From: Azotosporobacter soli | GTDB lineage: Bacteria; Bacillota; Negativicutes; SG130 | Direction: 5' to 3' | Assembly (NCBI RefSeq): GCF_030542965.1 | Contig: NZ_JAUAOA010000014.1 | Location: 1-64,000 of the forward strand | Length of the DNA: 64,000 nucleotides | In this document: positions 48,815-57,604 of the stretch, in pieces | Numbering within the stretch: position 1 is the stretch's first letter | Layout: the number at the start of each line of letters is the position of its first letter | Made by a program: the position numbers and the translations under genes | The notes under the pieces: model-generated | Told to the model about the DNA's origin: nothing | Seen by the model: the letters and a program-made list of their open reading frames with translations, nothing else | The model's database searches: none

Positions 48815-51800
48815 ATGCCGGAAGGAAATGCAGTACCAGCGCAGTTAAAAAAGCGGATTGATGAATGGCGCAGTCGTCTGATTGACCTATCGAAGCGGAA
48901 TCAACTGTTGAATTATCGCAAAAATAAAAGCTCCACGTTGGAATTTCGCGAGCAGGATCTGAATAAGATGTATGAGCACTTGGCTGGCGACGGTGCGTCA
49001 TGGAAAGTGTTTATGCCGGCAGAGCCAGAACTGGAAGAACAGCAACTTGAACTGTTGCCGGAAAAAGAGAAAAGCAAGCAGTTGGATTTGCTGACCGACA
49101 CGGTGCAAGCGAAAAAAGACGAATTGATCAGCGGCGAAACCGATCCAACGGTCTTGAAGCGAATCCTTACCAACCTGTTTCGCAAATCGCGCGAAGAGTA
49201 CCAAGAGCGGGGCGTTCATGTGCTGCATTTGGGTCTTGGGATGCTGAAATGGTCGGATCCGTTAGGCGGCGCGAAGCAGGATTCGTTTTCGTCGCCGCTC
49301 TTGTTGTGTCCAGTGACGTTGAACCGGGAGAATGCCAACAAGCCGTTTGAGCTGGCGTTGGCAGAGGAAGATCTGATCTTGAATCCGGCGTTGGCTGTAA
49401 AGCTTAAAAAAGACTATCAACTGGAACTGCCGGAACTGGATGAAGCGGAAAGCGAGCTACCGGTAGGCGACTATTTGGCGGCTGTGCGGGCTTGGTTGCC
49501 GCAGGACGGCTGGGAGGTCGAGCCGCTGGCGGTGCTGGGGATGTTTTCATTTGAAAAGCTCGGTATGTATCATGACTTGGAGAAGAACATCGCACATCTT
49601 GCCGTTCACCCGGCAATTCTTGGGCTGAGCGGCGTATCTCGCGATGGTTTGGCTGGCGGAGAGGTGGCGGATGTGCCGCTGGACGAGTGCCAAAAGCCGG
49701 AGGAAACATATCAGATACTTGATGCCGACAGCAGCCAGCAGCAATGCATCCAGGCGGTCTTGCAAGGTCGCAGCTTGGTGCTGCAAGGGCCGCCGGGCAC
49801 GGGCAAGAGCCAGACTATCGCCAATATCATTGCCGAATTCTTGGCGCGGAAGAAGACAGTGCTGTTTGTCAGTGAAAAGATGGCCGCGCTCGAAGTGGTG
49901 TATAAAAGGCTGGATGATCGCAATCTGGGACATTACTGTCTGGAACTGCACAGCCGCAAGGCGAATAAAAAAGAAGTGCTGGCGGAGTTGAAAGAGGCGG
50001 CGGAACAGTCGCCGAAGCCGCAGTCGGTGCCGAGCGCGGCCGATTATCAGAAGCTGCAGCGCTTGCGCCAAGAGTTAAATGATTATGTGGCGGCGTTACA
50101 TGAAGAACGTCTGGAGCTAGGGGGCAGTGTTTATGATGTCATGGCGCTGGTGGCCCGACATGTCAAAGCGCCGCTATTGACGCTGGGCGTCGAGCCGGAA
50201 CGACTGACGAGCGAAAACTGCCAACGCTGGCAGACGGAAATGAAAGCCCTGAGTCGGGTTTGGGGTGTTGTGACGGAAGGCGATGATTTTCCTTGGCGGG
50301 GAGCTAAGGAAACGGTGTTCCGGCCGGAAGTGCGGGAAAAATGGATGAAGCTGTTGCGCGGCCTTCAGGAAACGCTGACGGATTTAAGGGGCGATGCCAA
50401 TGCATACAGCCAAAAGACTGGTCTGCCGCTAGCGGTGACACTGGAAGATGTGGATTGGCTGATTCAGGTTGCCGAGCTAATCGATCAGGGCGTCGTGCCG
50501 GCGGCAATTTGGCTGACTACGGACGGAATGGCGGACATTATGGCGGAAGCCAAACGGTACGGCGAATGCAGCCGCCTATACTGGCAAGAAAAAGAGGCGC
50601 TGGAACAGACGGTAGAGAAAGAGTATTTTTCTTTGCCGGAAGAGTTTGAGGCGGAATTGCAAGCGGCCTGGGATGCGGTGCGGTCAATGTTTCCCAAACT
50701 GGATGCTGACGGACGTGCCTACAAAACGCAGTATCGGCATCTGGCCGATTTTGCGGCGGCGTTGCCGCGTGAAGTGGAGGAATGCCGACAATATGCGACG
50801 GGGCTTTTAGCAGCGACCGGAGTAAGTGCTGTGCCGGAAACGCCGCAGGAATTGTTCCGTCTGGCGGAGATTATGGAACATTGCTTTAGCGAGTTGAAAC
50901 CGGAGAAAGCATGGCTGAACAGTAAGCGATGCAAAGAAGTATCCGGCATTGTTGAGGCGGTTAAACCATTGTATGCGGAGTACAATCGGCGGCGGGAAGA
51001 GTTGCTGGTTCGCTATGAAGAAACTATTTTTGACGTGGATGCAGTGCGTTTGCTGGAATCATTCAATCATTGGTCATACCAGGGCGTGTTCAAGTTTTTC
51101 AATCCAGGGTATTATGCGGCGAAAAAAGAGATTGTGCGCTGTACGAAAGACTTTTGCCTGCCTGATACCGTAGTTGCAGATCTGCTGTCAGTCCGCGCGC
51201 TACAAGCTTTAAGCGAAAAACTGGCAACGCGTCGGTCTGAGACAAGTTCGGCTCTGGGCAGCTATTTCTGCGATGCTGCGACGCGGTTTGACGAGGTAGA
51301 AGCGGCCTTGAAGCAGGCGGAAGGATTGCTGGAGCTGAACGATGGCGAATCCTTTGTGGAGTCATTGGCGGGCTACTTGTCAACGGAGGCCGCGTTGCCT
51401 AAGAGTTATCAAGCTGGCGTGGAAGCATTGCTGAAGCAGCGGCAGAGGTGGCAATGTGAACTGCAGGAATTGAACGCGTGTGTAGTTCAGGAAAACTGGC
51501 TGGGCAGTGGCGTGCCGTTCTGGCAATTGTCGTTTGGCCTCTTGGAAGAATGGAGTCGGACGCGCAGCGATGGATTACGCGAGGCGGCAGTGTTGTTGGA
51601 CGACTTGTTGCAGCGTTATGGCCACGCGCCAGATACTGTCAAGGGAATGCAGGATGATTTGCGGTGCCTTGCGCGCCTGCGCGGCATTCAGGCGGAACTT
51701 CAGCGTGAGGAAAATCGGTTGCAGGATCATTTCGGCCATCGTTTCACGGGCGTGACGACGCGATGGGATGAAGTGATGGAGGCGATCAAATGGACGTTGC

Positions 51801-54442
51801 AGCTTCGGCGGCTGCTGCCTGGCGAGAAGATGTCAGACGATGTGATACGCTATCTGACCAATCTGCAGCGAGCGCCCGAGGCGGAGGCGACAAAGCTGAA
51901 AAATTCGCTGGCGGCCTTCAGTCTATATTTTGCTGAGCAATTCAAAGCGCAGTTCGCAAGCGAGCGACCGATGGTAAATGGCGAAAGCCGATTAGCATTG
52001 GTTGAGTTGAAAGAACTAGCCGGGTTCTTTCGCACGTTGGAAGAACGGGTCGATGAACTGGACAACTGGGTGGAATATGTGCAGGTCAAAGGGCGACTGG
52101 CCGGACAGGGGCTGCAGGACTTTGTAGCGCAAGCGGAAGCAGAGCTGAAAGATGAAGCGTTGTTGCTGGAGGCGTTTGCCCGGGCGTTTTACCAGGCTCA
52201 GGTTAATGATGTGTTTGGAAAAGAGCCGCGCTTGCTGCAGTTCAGAGGTCGAAACCATCAGCAGTTAATTGAAGAATTTAAGGATCTGGATCGCAAATTA
52301 GTGGCGCGGGCGCCGCTACCAATCATGGAAGCATGCAATCAGAATAAGCCCATGGGACGCAGTGTGATTTCAGCAAACACAGCGGAAATAAATGTGCTGC
52401 GAACGGAAGCGGAAAAGAAACGGCGGCATATGCCGCTGATGAAACTGTTTCAAAAAATACCTAACTTGCTGTTGCGATTGAAGCCGTGTCTGATGATGAG
52501 CCCGCTATCGGTCAGCCAGTATATCCAGCCGGACTGCTTTTCGTTTGATTTGGTCATCTTTGACGAAGCTTCGCAAATTTTTACTGAGGATGCGGTGGTT
52601 GCAATGTATCGGGGCAAGCAGGTCGTAATTGCCGGCGACAGCAAGCAAATGCCGCCGACGAACTTTTTCCGCGCTGCGGAAAACGGCGATGCGGAATATA
52701 ACGAAGAGGACGAGGATGAAACCTCCAGCGCCGACTTTAGCAGCGTACTCGATGAGTGTGGGCCGATTTTCCCGACGTCGATGCTGCGCTGGCATTATCG
52801 CAGCAAACATGAATCGTTGATTGCTTTTTCCAATCACCAGTTTTACGGCAGCAAGTTGGTAACTTTCCCGGCGGCGCAGCGTGAAAGCGAAGAGCTGGGC
52901 ATTCAGTTTGAGTATGTGCCGGATGGTATTTATGAACGGGGTGGCAAGAAAATAAATCCGGTCGAAGCGCAGCGTGTAGCCGAGATTGTGATTGAACATC
53001 ATCGCCGCCGGCCGGATAAGAGCATTGGCGTGGTTGCCTTCAGTCAGTCGCAAATGATGGCGATTCAGGATGTATTGGATTTGAAACGTCAGAAGGATCC
53101 AAGTCTGGAAACGCTGTTTAAGGAAAATCGTCTAGATGGATTTTTCTGCAAAAATCTTGAAAATGTGCAAGGGGACGAGCGGGACATCATTATTTTCAGC
53201 GTTGGTTACGGCAAAGACGCGCAGGGAAAAATGGCGATGAATTTTGGTCCGCTAAACAAGGATGGCGGCGAACGGCGTTTGAACGTCGCGATTACGCGGG
53301 CCAGAGAAAAGGTTGTGTTGGTGAGCTCGATCAAGGCAGGTGATATGAATATAAATGCGACGAAGGCGGCGGGCGTATTGAATTTGTATCAATATCTGCG
53401 TTTTGCGGAACTTGGTGAAAGCGCACTTGAACTGAACAATCCTGGCGGCTTGGAAGATACGGATTCGCCATTCGAAGATGACGTGATCGAGGTGATCCGT
53501 CAGCTTGGTTATACGGCGATCCCGCAGGTTGGTTGCAGCGGATATCGCATTGATATCGGAGTTGTCCATCCGGCCCAGCCGGGCAAGTTTATTCTCGGCG
53601 TTGAATGTGATGGACGGACGTATCATTCGGCGCCGACGGCTCGTGATCGGGATCGTTTGCGCCAACAAGTTCTCGAAGGGTTAGGGTGGCGGTTTCATCG
53701 CATTTGGTCGCCGGACTGGTTTCAACGGCGTGAAGCCGGAATCGAAAGCCTGAAGGCGGCGCTGGAGCTGGCAGTAGATGCACCGGTCAAAATAAAGCGC
53801 GATGACAGCATGAGGAAATATCAAATCGAAGTTCCATTGGAGTCGGTCGAAGCTGGTTTTTCCGAGGAAAGCCCGATGCTCAACGGCACGGAAGTCTATC
53901 AGAGTTATACTGTAGGCGGCGTGAGCTCGCATTATGATTTCCATCAGCTAGAGGCGCGGTGGTCGCATATCAGCAATATGACGAAGTTGGCCAAGCAAGA
54001 AGGACCGATCCACATTGATGTGGTGGCCAAACGTTTGGCTGACGCGTGGAGTCTGGCACGAGTCGGGTCGAAAATTCGACGAACGGTGGATGCGGCCTGC
54101 GAAGAAGCGCAACAACAAGGGGCGATTCGGGAACGGAACGGCTTCTTGTGGCCGCTGCCTTTGCCGGAACAGATTTGCGTGCGCGTGCCGATTGAAGGCC
54201 GGCCGGAAAGTCAACGAAAGATTGAGCATATTGCATCGGAAGAAATATGTCAGGCGATGCAGTTGATTCTGCAAGAAGCAATTGGAATTTCCAGAGAAAG
54301 CCTGATTCAGGAAACGGCAAGGCTATTTGGCTTCCAGCGCAGCGGCGAACAAGTGCAGGCGCGTCTGGAAGAATGCCTGAGTTATTGTTTGGACAATCAA
54401 ACGATGGTTGTTACAGGTGAGAGCATTACCTTGGGATCCTAA
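48815..54442 (+). CDS. DUF4011 / superfamily I helicase / Vsr-like nuclease / DUF3320 protein
   Basis: A 1,875-residue multidomain protein. The N-terminus is a DUF4011 region ('KRIDEWRSRLIDLSKRNQLLNYRKNKSSTLEFRE'). Helicase part 1 has the Walker A 'SLVLQGPPGTGKSQTIANII'. A long helical insert follows, then 'CFSFDLVIFDEASQIFTEDAVVAMYRGKQVVIAGDSKQMPP' (Walker B and motif III) and 'RRLNVAITRAREKVVLVSSI' (motif VI). A Vsr/MTES_1575-type nuclease comes next ('FILGVECDGRTYHSAPTARDRDRLRQQVLEGLGWRFHRIWS'), and last a DUF3320 domain ('EGPIHIDVVAKRLADAWSLARVGSKI'). Proteins of this make-up are suspected anti-phage or DNA-processing factors. ATG 48815 has GAGAGGAAAGG upstream. It lies behind the type I restriction operon. 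Confidence 0.88.
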   Translation: MPEGNAVPAQLKKRIDEWRSRLIDLSKRNQLLNYRKNKSSTLEFREQDLNKMYEHLAGDGASWKVFMPAEPELEEQQLELLPEKEKSKQLDLLTDTVQAKKDELISGETDPTVLKRILTNLFRKSREEYQERGVHVLHLGLGMLKWSDPLGGAKQDSFSSPLLLCPVTLNRENANKPFELALAEEDLILNPALAVKLKKDYQLELPELDEAESELPVGDYLAAVRAWLPQDGWEVEPLAVLGMFSFEKLGMYHDLEKNIAHLAVHPAILGLSGVSRDGLAGGEVADVPLDECQKPEETYQILDADSSQQQCIQAVLQGRSLVLQGPPGTGKSQTIANIIAEFLARKKTVLFVSEKMAALEVVYKRLDDRNLGHYCLELHSRKANKKEVLAELKEAAEQSPKPQSVPSAADYQKLQRLRQELNDYVAALHEERLELGGSVYDVMALVARHVKAPLLTLGVEPERLTSENCQRWQTEMKALSRVWGVVTEGDDFPWRGAKETVFRPEVREKWMKLLRGLQETLTDLRGDANAYSQKTGLPLAVTLEDVDWLIQVAELIDQGVVPAAIWLTTDGMADIMAEAKRYGECSRLYWQEKEALEQTVEKEYFSLPEEFEAELQAAWDAVRSMFPKLDADGRAYKTQYRHLADFAAALPREVEECRQYATGLLAATGVSAVPETPQELFRLAEIMEHCFSELKPEKAWLNSKRCKEVSGIVEAVKPLYAEYNRRREELLVRYEETIFDVDAVRLLESFNHWSYQGVFKFFNPGYYAAKKEIVRCTKDFCLPDTVVADLLSVRALQALSEKLATRRSETSSALGSYFCDAATRFDEVEAALKQAEGLLELNDGESFVESLAGYLSTEAALPKSYQAGVEALLKQRQRWQCELQELNACVVQENWLGSGVPFWQLSFGLLEEWSRTRSDGLREAAVLLDDLLQRYGHAPDTVKGMQDDLRCLARLRGIQAELQREENRLQDHFGHRFTGVTTRWDEVMEAIKWTLQLRRLLPGEKMSDDVIRYLTNLQRAPEAEATKLKNSLAAFSLYFAEQFKAQFASERPMVNGESRLALVELKELAGFFRTLEERVDELDNWVEYVQVKGRLAGQGLQDFVAQAEAELKDEALLLEAFARAFYQAQVNDVFGKEPRLLQFRGRNHQQLIEEFKDLDRKLVARAPLPIMEACNQNKPMGRSVISANTAEINVLRTEAEKKRRHMPLMKLFQKIPNLLLRLKPCLMMSPLSVSQYIQPDCFSFDLVIFDEASQIFTEDAVVAMYRGKQVVIAGDSKQMPPTNFFRAAENGDAEYNEEDEDETSSADFSSVLDECGPIFPTSMLRWHYRSKHESLIAFSNHQFYGSKLVTFPAAQRESEELGIQFEYVPDGIYERGGKKINPVEAQRVAEIVIEHHRRRPDKSIGVVAFSQSQMMAIQDVLDLKRQKDPSLETLFKENRLDGFFCKNLENVQGDERDIIIFSVGYGKDAQGKMAMNFGPLNKDGGERRLNVAITRAREKVVLVSSIKAGDMNINATKAAGVLNLYQYLRFAELGESALELNNPGGLEDTDSPFEDDVIEVIRQLGYTAIPQVGCSGYRIDIGVVHPAQPGKFILGVECDGRTYHSAPTARDRDRLRQQVLEGLGWRFHRIWSPDWFQRREAGIESLKAALELAVDAPVKIKRDDSMRKYQIEVPLESVEAGFSEESPMLNGTEVYQSYTVGGVSSHYDFHQLEARWSHISNMTKLAKQEGPIHIDVVAKRLADAWSLARVGSKIRRTVDAACEEAQQQGAIRERNGFLWPLPLPEQICVRVPIEGRPESQRKIEHIASEEICQAMQLILQEAIGISRESLIQETARLFGFQRSGEQVQARLEECLSYCLDNQTMVVTGESITLGS

Positions 54443-54483
54443 AAGAAAAAAAGAGTCTGGCTAAATTGAACTGCACCCACAGA

Positions 54484-54515
54484 AAACAAGGGGACGCGTA
54501 CCTTGCTTCTGATGG
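54484..54515. repeat. Short repeat also found near 28796
   Basis: ACAAGGGGACGCGTACCTTG followed by CTTCTGATGG matches ACAAAGGGACGCGTACCTTG followed by TTTTTCAGATG at about 28798. CAAGG/CCTTG arms could form a hairpin. Confidence 0.5.
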
Positions 54516-54594
54516 TCGTTATTCCTGATAAACAGAAATACTAAATTAGACACAGTTATTTCGTTGCAAAAATGACAGTGCTAGGACTAAAACA

Positions 54595-54638
54595 AAACGG
54601 GCCGACTTTTATCGTCATGATAAGAGTTGGCCCGTTTC
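54595..54638 (-). terminator. Terminator shared by the Xre gene and the helicase-nuclease gene
   Basis: AAACGGGCCGACTTTTATC pairs with GATAAGAGTTGGCCCGTTT; A/T runs on both sides make it bidirectional between convergent genes. Confidence 0.85.
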
Positions 54639-54645
54639 AATTTGG

Positions 54646-54852
54646 TTATTTCGTATCAGATCGCCCGACCAAGTAATCCAAAGAAACCTTAAAATAATCG
54701 GCAAGCGTAATAAGCGTAGCAATGTTCGGCTCTTTCTCGCCGGATTCATAATAGCGGAATGAGCGGGGCGATATACCGACTAGAGCAGCGAGGTCTTTTT
54801 GTGATGCGTCGGCTTGTATTCGTAGTTCTTTTAAGCGACTAGAAAAATTCAT
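54646..54852 (-). CDS. Small Xre-family helix-turn-helix repressor
   Basis: A 68-residue protein that is almost only the DNA-binding domain: 'SSRLKELRIQADASQKDLAALVGISPRSFRYYESGEKEPNIATLITLADYFKVSLDYLVGRSDTK', the classic Cro/CI fold with the common 'YESG...P....L..LA..F.VSLDYLVG' ending. ATG 54852 is preferred, with AGGGAG ten bases upstream. The upstream region carries two direct GTTCCGC repeats that probably serve as its operator. No partner gene with a confident start is seen on the divergent side. Confidence 0.88.
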   Translation of the reverse strand: MNFSSRLKELRIQADASQKDLAALVGISPRSFRYYESGEKEPNIATLITLADYFKVSLDYLVGRSDTK

Positions 54853-54884
54853 GAACAATCATCTCCCTAATTATTGACAGGAGC

Positions 54885-54928
54885 TAAAGGTTCCGCTAAA
54901 ATGAAAGAGGAATCAAAAGTTCCGCAAT
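54885..54928. promoter_or_regulatory. Direct repeats, probable Xre operator
   Basis: AAAGGTTCCGCTA (54887-54899) and AAAAGTTCCGCAA (54915-54927) share GTTCCGC with a 29-bp spacing, directly upstream of the Xre start. Read on the minus strand they are GCGGAAC boxes overlapping the expected promoter. Confidence 0.5.
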
Positions 54929-55424
54929 AAAAATGTAGCGCGAAGCTAATCAAAACAAAAAAAGGAGGCGGCATTTTTTAACTCTAACTACCCAGGAAAT
55001 CAATCATGCTAGCAACTACAACAAAAATCGCAGCACGGTGAAGCATGGAAAGGAAACGAATTGTCGCCGGGAAGCAGATCGATTCGTTTTCTCTAGAGTG
55101 TGCGTCACTTCATACAATAACAACTGCAGCGCAAAAGCGGCTCTATGTACAGAAAAAATAATACAGAACACCATCTGGGATAGGGCCGTATTATTTCTGA
55201 CCACTACGAAGCAGGTTTAAAGGAACACACATAAACTTATTATATCGCATCCAGTTATTTCCGTAAACGCACTTACAGTCAGAATATCGGTAAAGCAGCG
55301 ATCCCAGGGAGGAGGGGCGCTGCTTTTCGTTTTACGTATCGAATTTTTAGCACACAATACAGAAAGCAGAAGTGGTGGAGGAAAAATTTTGTTCATCGTC
55401 TCTTGCTCATCGTTTCGTTTCTCG
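54929..55424. other. Gap with no confident gene
   Basis: Contains AAAAAAGGAGGCGGC at 54958, a fine ribosome site with no start at the right distance, and a 38-residue reading frame from ATG 55045 (MERKRIVAGKQIDSFSLECA...) with a poor site. A palindromic ACATAAACTTAT/CGTAAACG-type stretch follows. Divergent from the Xre gene, so a small Xre-controlled peptide is possible but not supported enough to call. Confidence 0.4.
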
Positions 55425-55790
55425 TACCCCAAGCCCCGCGTCGAAGGTTTTTCCAGAATGTTTAAGGACGAGGACAGCCAGACAGGGAGAAATAGACAAG
55501 TACGACAGCAGCAGCGGCATGGATGCCGATGACAGACGCTGCGCACGGATGGCGCATTGCGTCTGGTATGTAGTCGGACGCAGGCTGTTTCAACCATGAC
55601 TGGCCCGCGACGGAGCCGGATGCTCCTAGTGTCGGACGCGCCAAGGATGGCATTAGCGTCCGACGAGTCCGACCTTTCTGGCAAAACCTTTGATGCGGAA
55701 AGAGCTAAAGAACACAAACAATCACATCACTATCAAGTTGAATTTGCAAAGATGATGAATAGCCAATGGATTCTCGTCGTATTAAAAATT
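55425..55790 (+). repeat. Family B repeat, subtype 1
   Basis: Begins CCCCAAGCCCCGCGTCGAAG, continues with CGGCATGGATGCCGATGACA, GCGCATTGCGTCTGGTATGT and CAACCATGACTGGCCC, and ends GCGGAAAGAGCTAAAGAACA then ATCAAGTTGAATTTGCAAAG. Inverted match to 31090-31415. Confidence 0.7.
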
Positions 55791-55830
55791 TCATATAAGT
55801 ACATTCAGAAATCTAAAGGAGGCAAGATTT

Positions 55831-56277
55831 ATGAATCGACTATCAAAAGTGCATCTAAAAATCAACATTCCCGTCGTGAACCGAGTTCAAGCAGTAGAAG
55901 CAGCTGGCAAACTTCTTCTCTCCAATGGTTGCGTCACAACGCGCTATGTCGACGCGGTTAGCCGGAACCTTGGTAGCGAAGATTGCATGGTCATCTCTCC
56001 TTGGCTGGCGTTGGTACATTTGCAGGACGAGCAGCACGTGATGCAATCGGGCATGGGCTTGGTCACACTGCACCGCCCGGTTCCCTTTGACGCCGGGGAG
56101 ATCAATTTAGTGAAAGTCGTCATGGCGCTCGCCGCACGAACGGTTGCAGAGCAGATGGGGCAGCTCGATGCGGTGGCGCAATTGATCGCGCGACCGGGAC
56201 GGATGAATCGGATTTGCAGGGCGGAGACGGAGGCGCAGGTGAGGCAAATCTTAAACTGGAAGGAGAGAGGTCGATGA
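55831..56277 (+). CDS. PTS EIIA component, galactitol/fructose-type (EIIA-2)
   Basis: A 148-residue EIIA-2 protein. Pattern 'AVEAAGKLLLSNGCVTTRYVDAVSRNLG' then 'MVISPWLALVHLQDEQHVMQSGMGLVTLHRPVPF', where His63 (ALVH, in place of the usual ALPH) is the phosphate acceptor. 'VKVVMALAARTVAEQMGQLDAVAQLIARPGRMNRI' follows. It receives phosphate from HPr and hands it to an EIIB. AAAGGAGGCAAGA lies before ATG 55831. The matching EIIB-like gene sits about 940 bp further on behind repeats, and no EIIC permease is present in the window, so the pair may be regulatory or a split remnant. Confidence 0.83.
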   Translation: MNRLSKVHLKINIPVVNRVQAVEAAGKLLLSNGCVTTRYVDAVSRNLGSEDCMVISPWLALVHLQDEQHVMQSGMGLVTLHRPVPFDAGEINLVKVVMALAARTVAEQMGQLDAVAQLIARPGRMNRICRAETEAQVRQILNWKERGR

Positions 56278-56780
56278 AAAAGTATCATCTACGTCGTTGC
56301 TTCCTGCGGGTGCTGGTTTGCGTACCTACATGTACGCGGCACTGCACACTCCTCGTTGTGCCTAGTAGCTAATACTTTTTGATCGGCCTCAGGGGGCGGC
56401 CGCTGAAAAAGTATTAGCCATATCTACGTTATCGTTTATGTGGGTGTTTGTTTGCGTACCAACTATACGCGGCGCTGACACTCCTCGTTGTGCCTAGTAT
56501 CTGATGCTTTTTGATCGATCGCAGGTGAGGCCGCTGAAAAAACATCATCTACGTCGTTACTCCTGCGGGTGTTTGTTTGCGTACCCACATGTACGCGGCA
56601 CTGTGCACTCCTCGTCGCGCCTAGTATCTGATGCTTTTTGATCAACCTCAGGTGAGGCCGCTGAAAAAGCACCATCTACGTCGTTGCTTCTTGCGGGTGT
56701 TTGCTTGCGTACCTATTGTACGCGGCGCTACGCACTCCTCGTCGCGCCTAGTACCTGGCACTTTTTGAGCGGCCGCACAA
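56273..56780 (+). repeat. Family D: four tandem palindromic units of about 129 bp
   Basis: Units begin near 56273, 56403, 56532 and 56660. Each opens with TGAAAAAGTATC or a variant, holds TTTGCGTACCTACATGTACG and CACTCCTCGTTGTGCCTAGT, and closes with a complementary TACTTTTTGATC stretch before the next GGCCGCTGAAAAA. Each unit can thus fold into a long hairpin. The first unit overlaps the EIIA stop codon. Confidence 0.85.
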
Positions 56781-56804
56781 AGACGGCGGCGACTTCGATC
56801 TCCG

Positions 56805-57080
56805 TTCCCCCAAGCCCCGCGTCAGAGGTTTTTCCGGAACGTTTAGGATGAGGAGAGCCAGACAAGGAGTCGCAGACCAGAACTTAGAAACGCGAAGCAG
56901 GACGCTTCGCGCGGATGCTAAGCCATGGATGGCGCATGCATCTGGAATTTCTGAGGTTGCAGGCTGCGAGGACTATGTCTGACGGACGAGTACGTGTTCA
57001 GGTAAAATTTCTGATGCGGAAAGAGCTAAGGAAAGCGGATGAGCACACCATTATCAAATTTAATTTGCCAAAGGTATGAG
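56805..57080 (+). repeat. Family B repeat, subtype 2
   Basis: Begins CCCCAAGCCCCGCGTCAGAG, then GACAAGGAGTCGCAGACC, AAACGCGAAGCAGG, GGAATTTCTGAGGTTGCAGG, and ends TGCGGAAAGAGCTAAGG and CACACCATTATCAAATT. Very close to 58228-58510 and followed at once by a family C copy. Confidence 0.8.
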
Positions 57081-57089
57081 TGAGATCTT

Positions 57090-57186
57090 AAACCACAGGC
57101 GACGTTGCCGCCACAGCAATCGCGCTGCGATTTAGCTGTTTTACCATGCAAGCCGCGACGCGGCTTCTGTGGTGCTGTGGTTCAAA
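57090..57186. repeat. Family C palindromic repeat, copy 2
   Basis: Starts AAACCACAGGCGACG, ends CTTCTGTGGTGCTGTGGTTC; inner GCAATCGCGCTGCGATT and GCCGCGACGCGGC hairpins. Directly upstream of the EIIB ribosome site. Confidence 0.75.
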
Positions 57187-57220
57187 TATAATTTATAAAC
57201 CCCAAAAGGAGGAATCATGC

Positions 57221-57532
57221 ATGGATAAGCGATTGAAAATTGCTGTTGTCTGCGGTTTTGGCGTGGTGAGCTGTGCAGTATTGAAACGGCGCATTGAAGA
57301 CGTTCTCGAATTGCGCCGCCATTTTAACACCACCGTCATCACCGCCGATCTGATCCAAGCCGTATCGCTGGAGTGCGACTTGATCATCACTCCCGATGTA
57401 TTCAGCGCCGGGCTGCAAAGCCAGGTCAACATCCCCGTCCTCGGCGTCGCCAGCGTTTTAAACCCCGTCGAGTTCGAACGCGAAGGCATCTTGCTGCTAC
57501 GCTATCTGGAACAGGAGAGGCAGATTAATTAG
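57221..57532 (+). CDS. PTS EIIB component, lactose/galactitol-type
   Basis: A 103-residue EIIB protein with the Cys phosphate loop at the start (KIAVVCGFGVVSCAVLKRRI, Cys11 as the likely phosphocysteine, Cys18 nearby). 'VITADLIQAVSLECDLIITPDVFSAGL' and 'VASVLNPVEFEREGILLLRYL' follow. AAAAGGAGGAATC lies before ATG 57221. Together with the EIIA at 55831 it would form a cytoplasmic phospho-relay. No EIIC follows: the next gene is a converging unrelated membrane protein behind a terminator. Confidence 0.83.
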   Translation: MDKRLKIAVVCGFGVVSCAVLKRRIEDVLELRRHFNTTVITADLIQAVSLECDLIITPDVFSAGLQSQVNIPVLGVASVLNPVEFEREGILLLRYLEQERQIN

Positions 57533-57550
57533 CAAAGAAATTTGTCGATG

Positions 57551-57600
57551 CTAAAAAAGCTGTCTCGACCTAGGCCATGCCTATGCGAGACAGCTTTTAA
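57551..57600 (+). terminator. Bidirectional Rho-independent terminator
   Basis: AAAAAAGCTGTCTCG pairs with CGAGACAGCTTTT around an 18-nt loop containing CTAGGCCATGCCTA. Confidence 0.85.
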
Positions 57601-57604
57601 AAAA

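Noticed and set aside
56273-56780. CRISPR array
   Set aside because: The units are about 129 bp, palindromic over their whole length and have no unique spacers; no cas gene is in the window.
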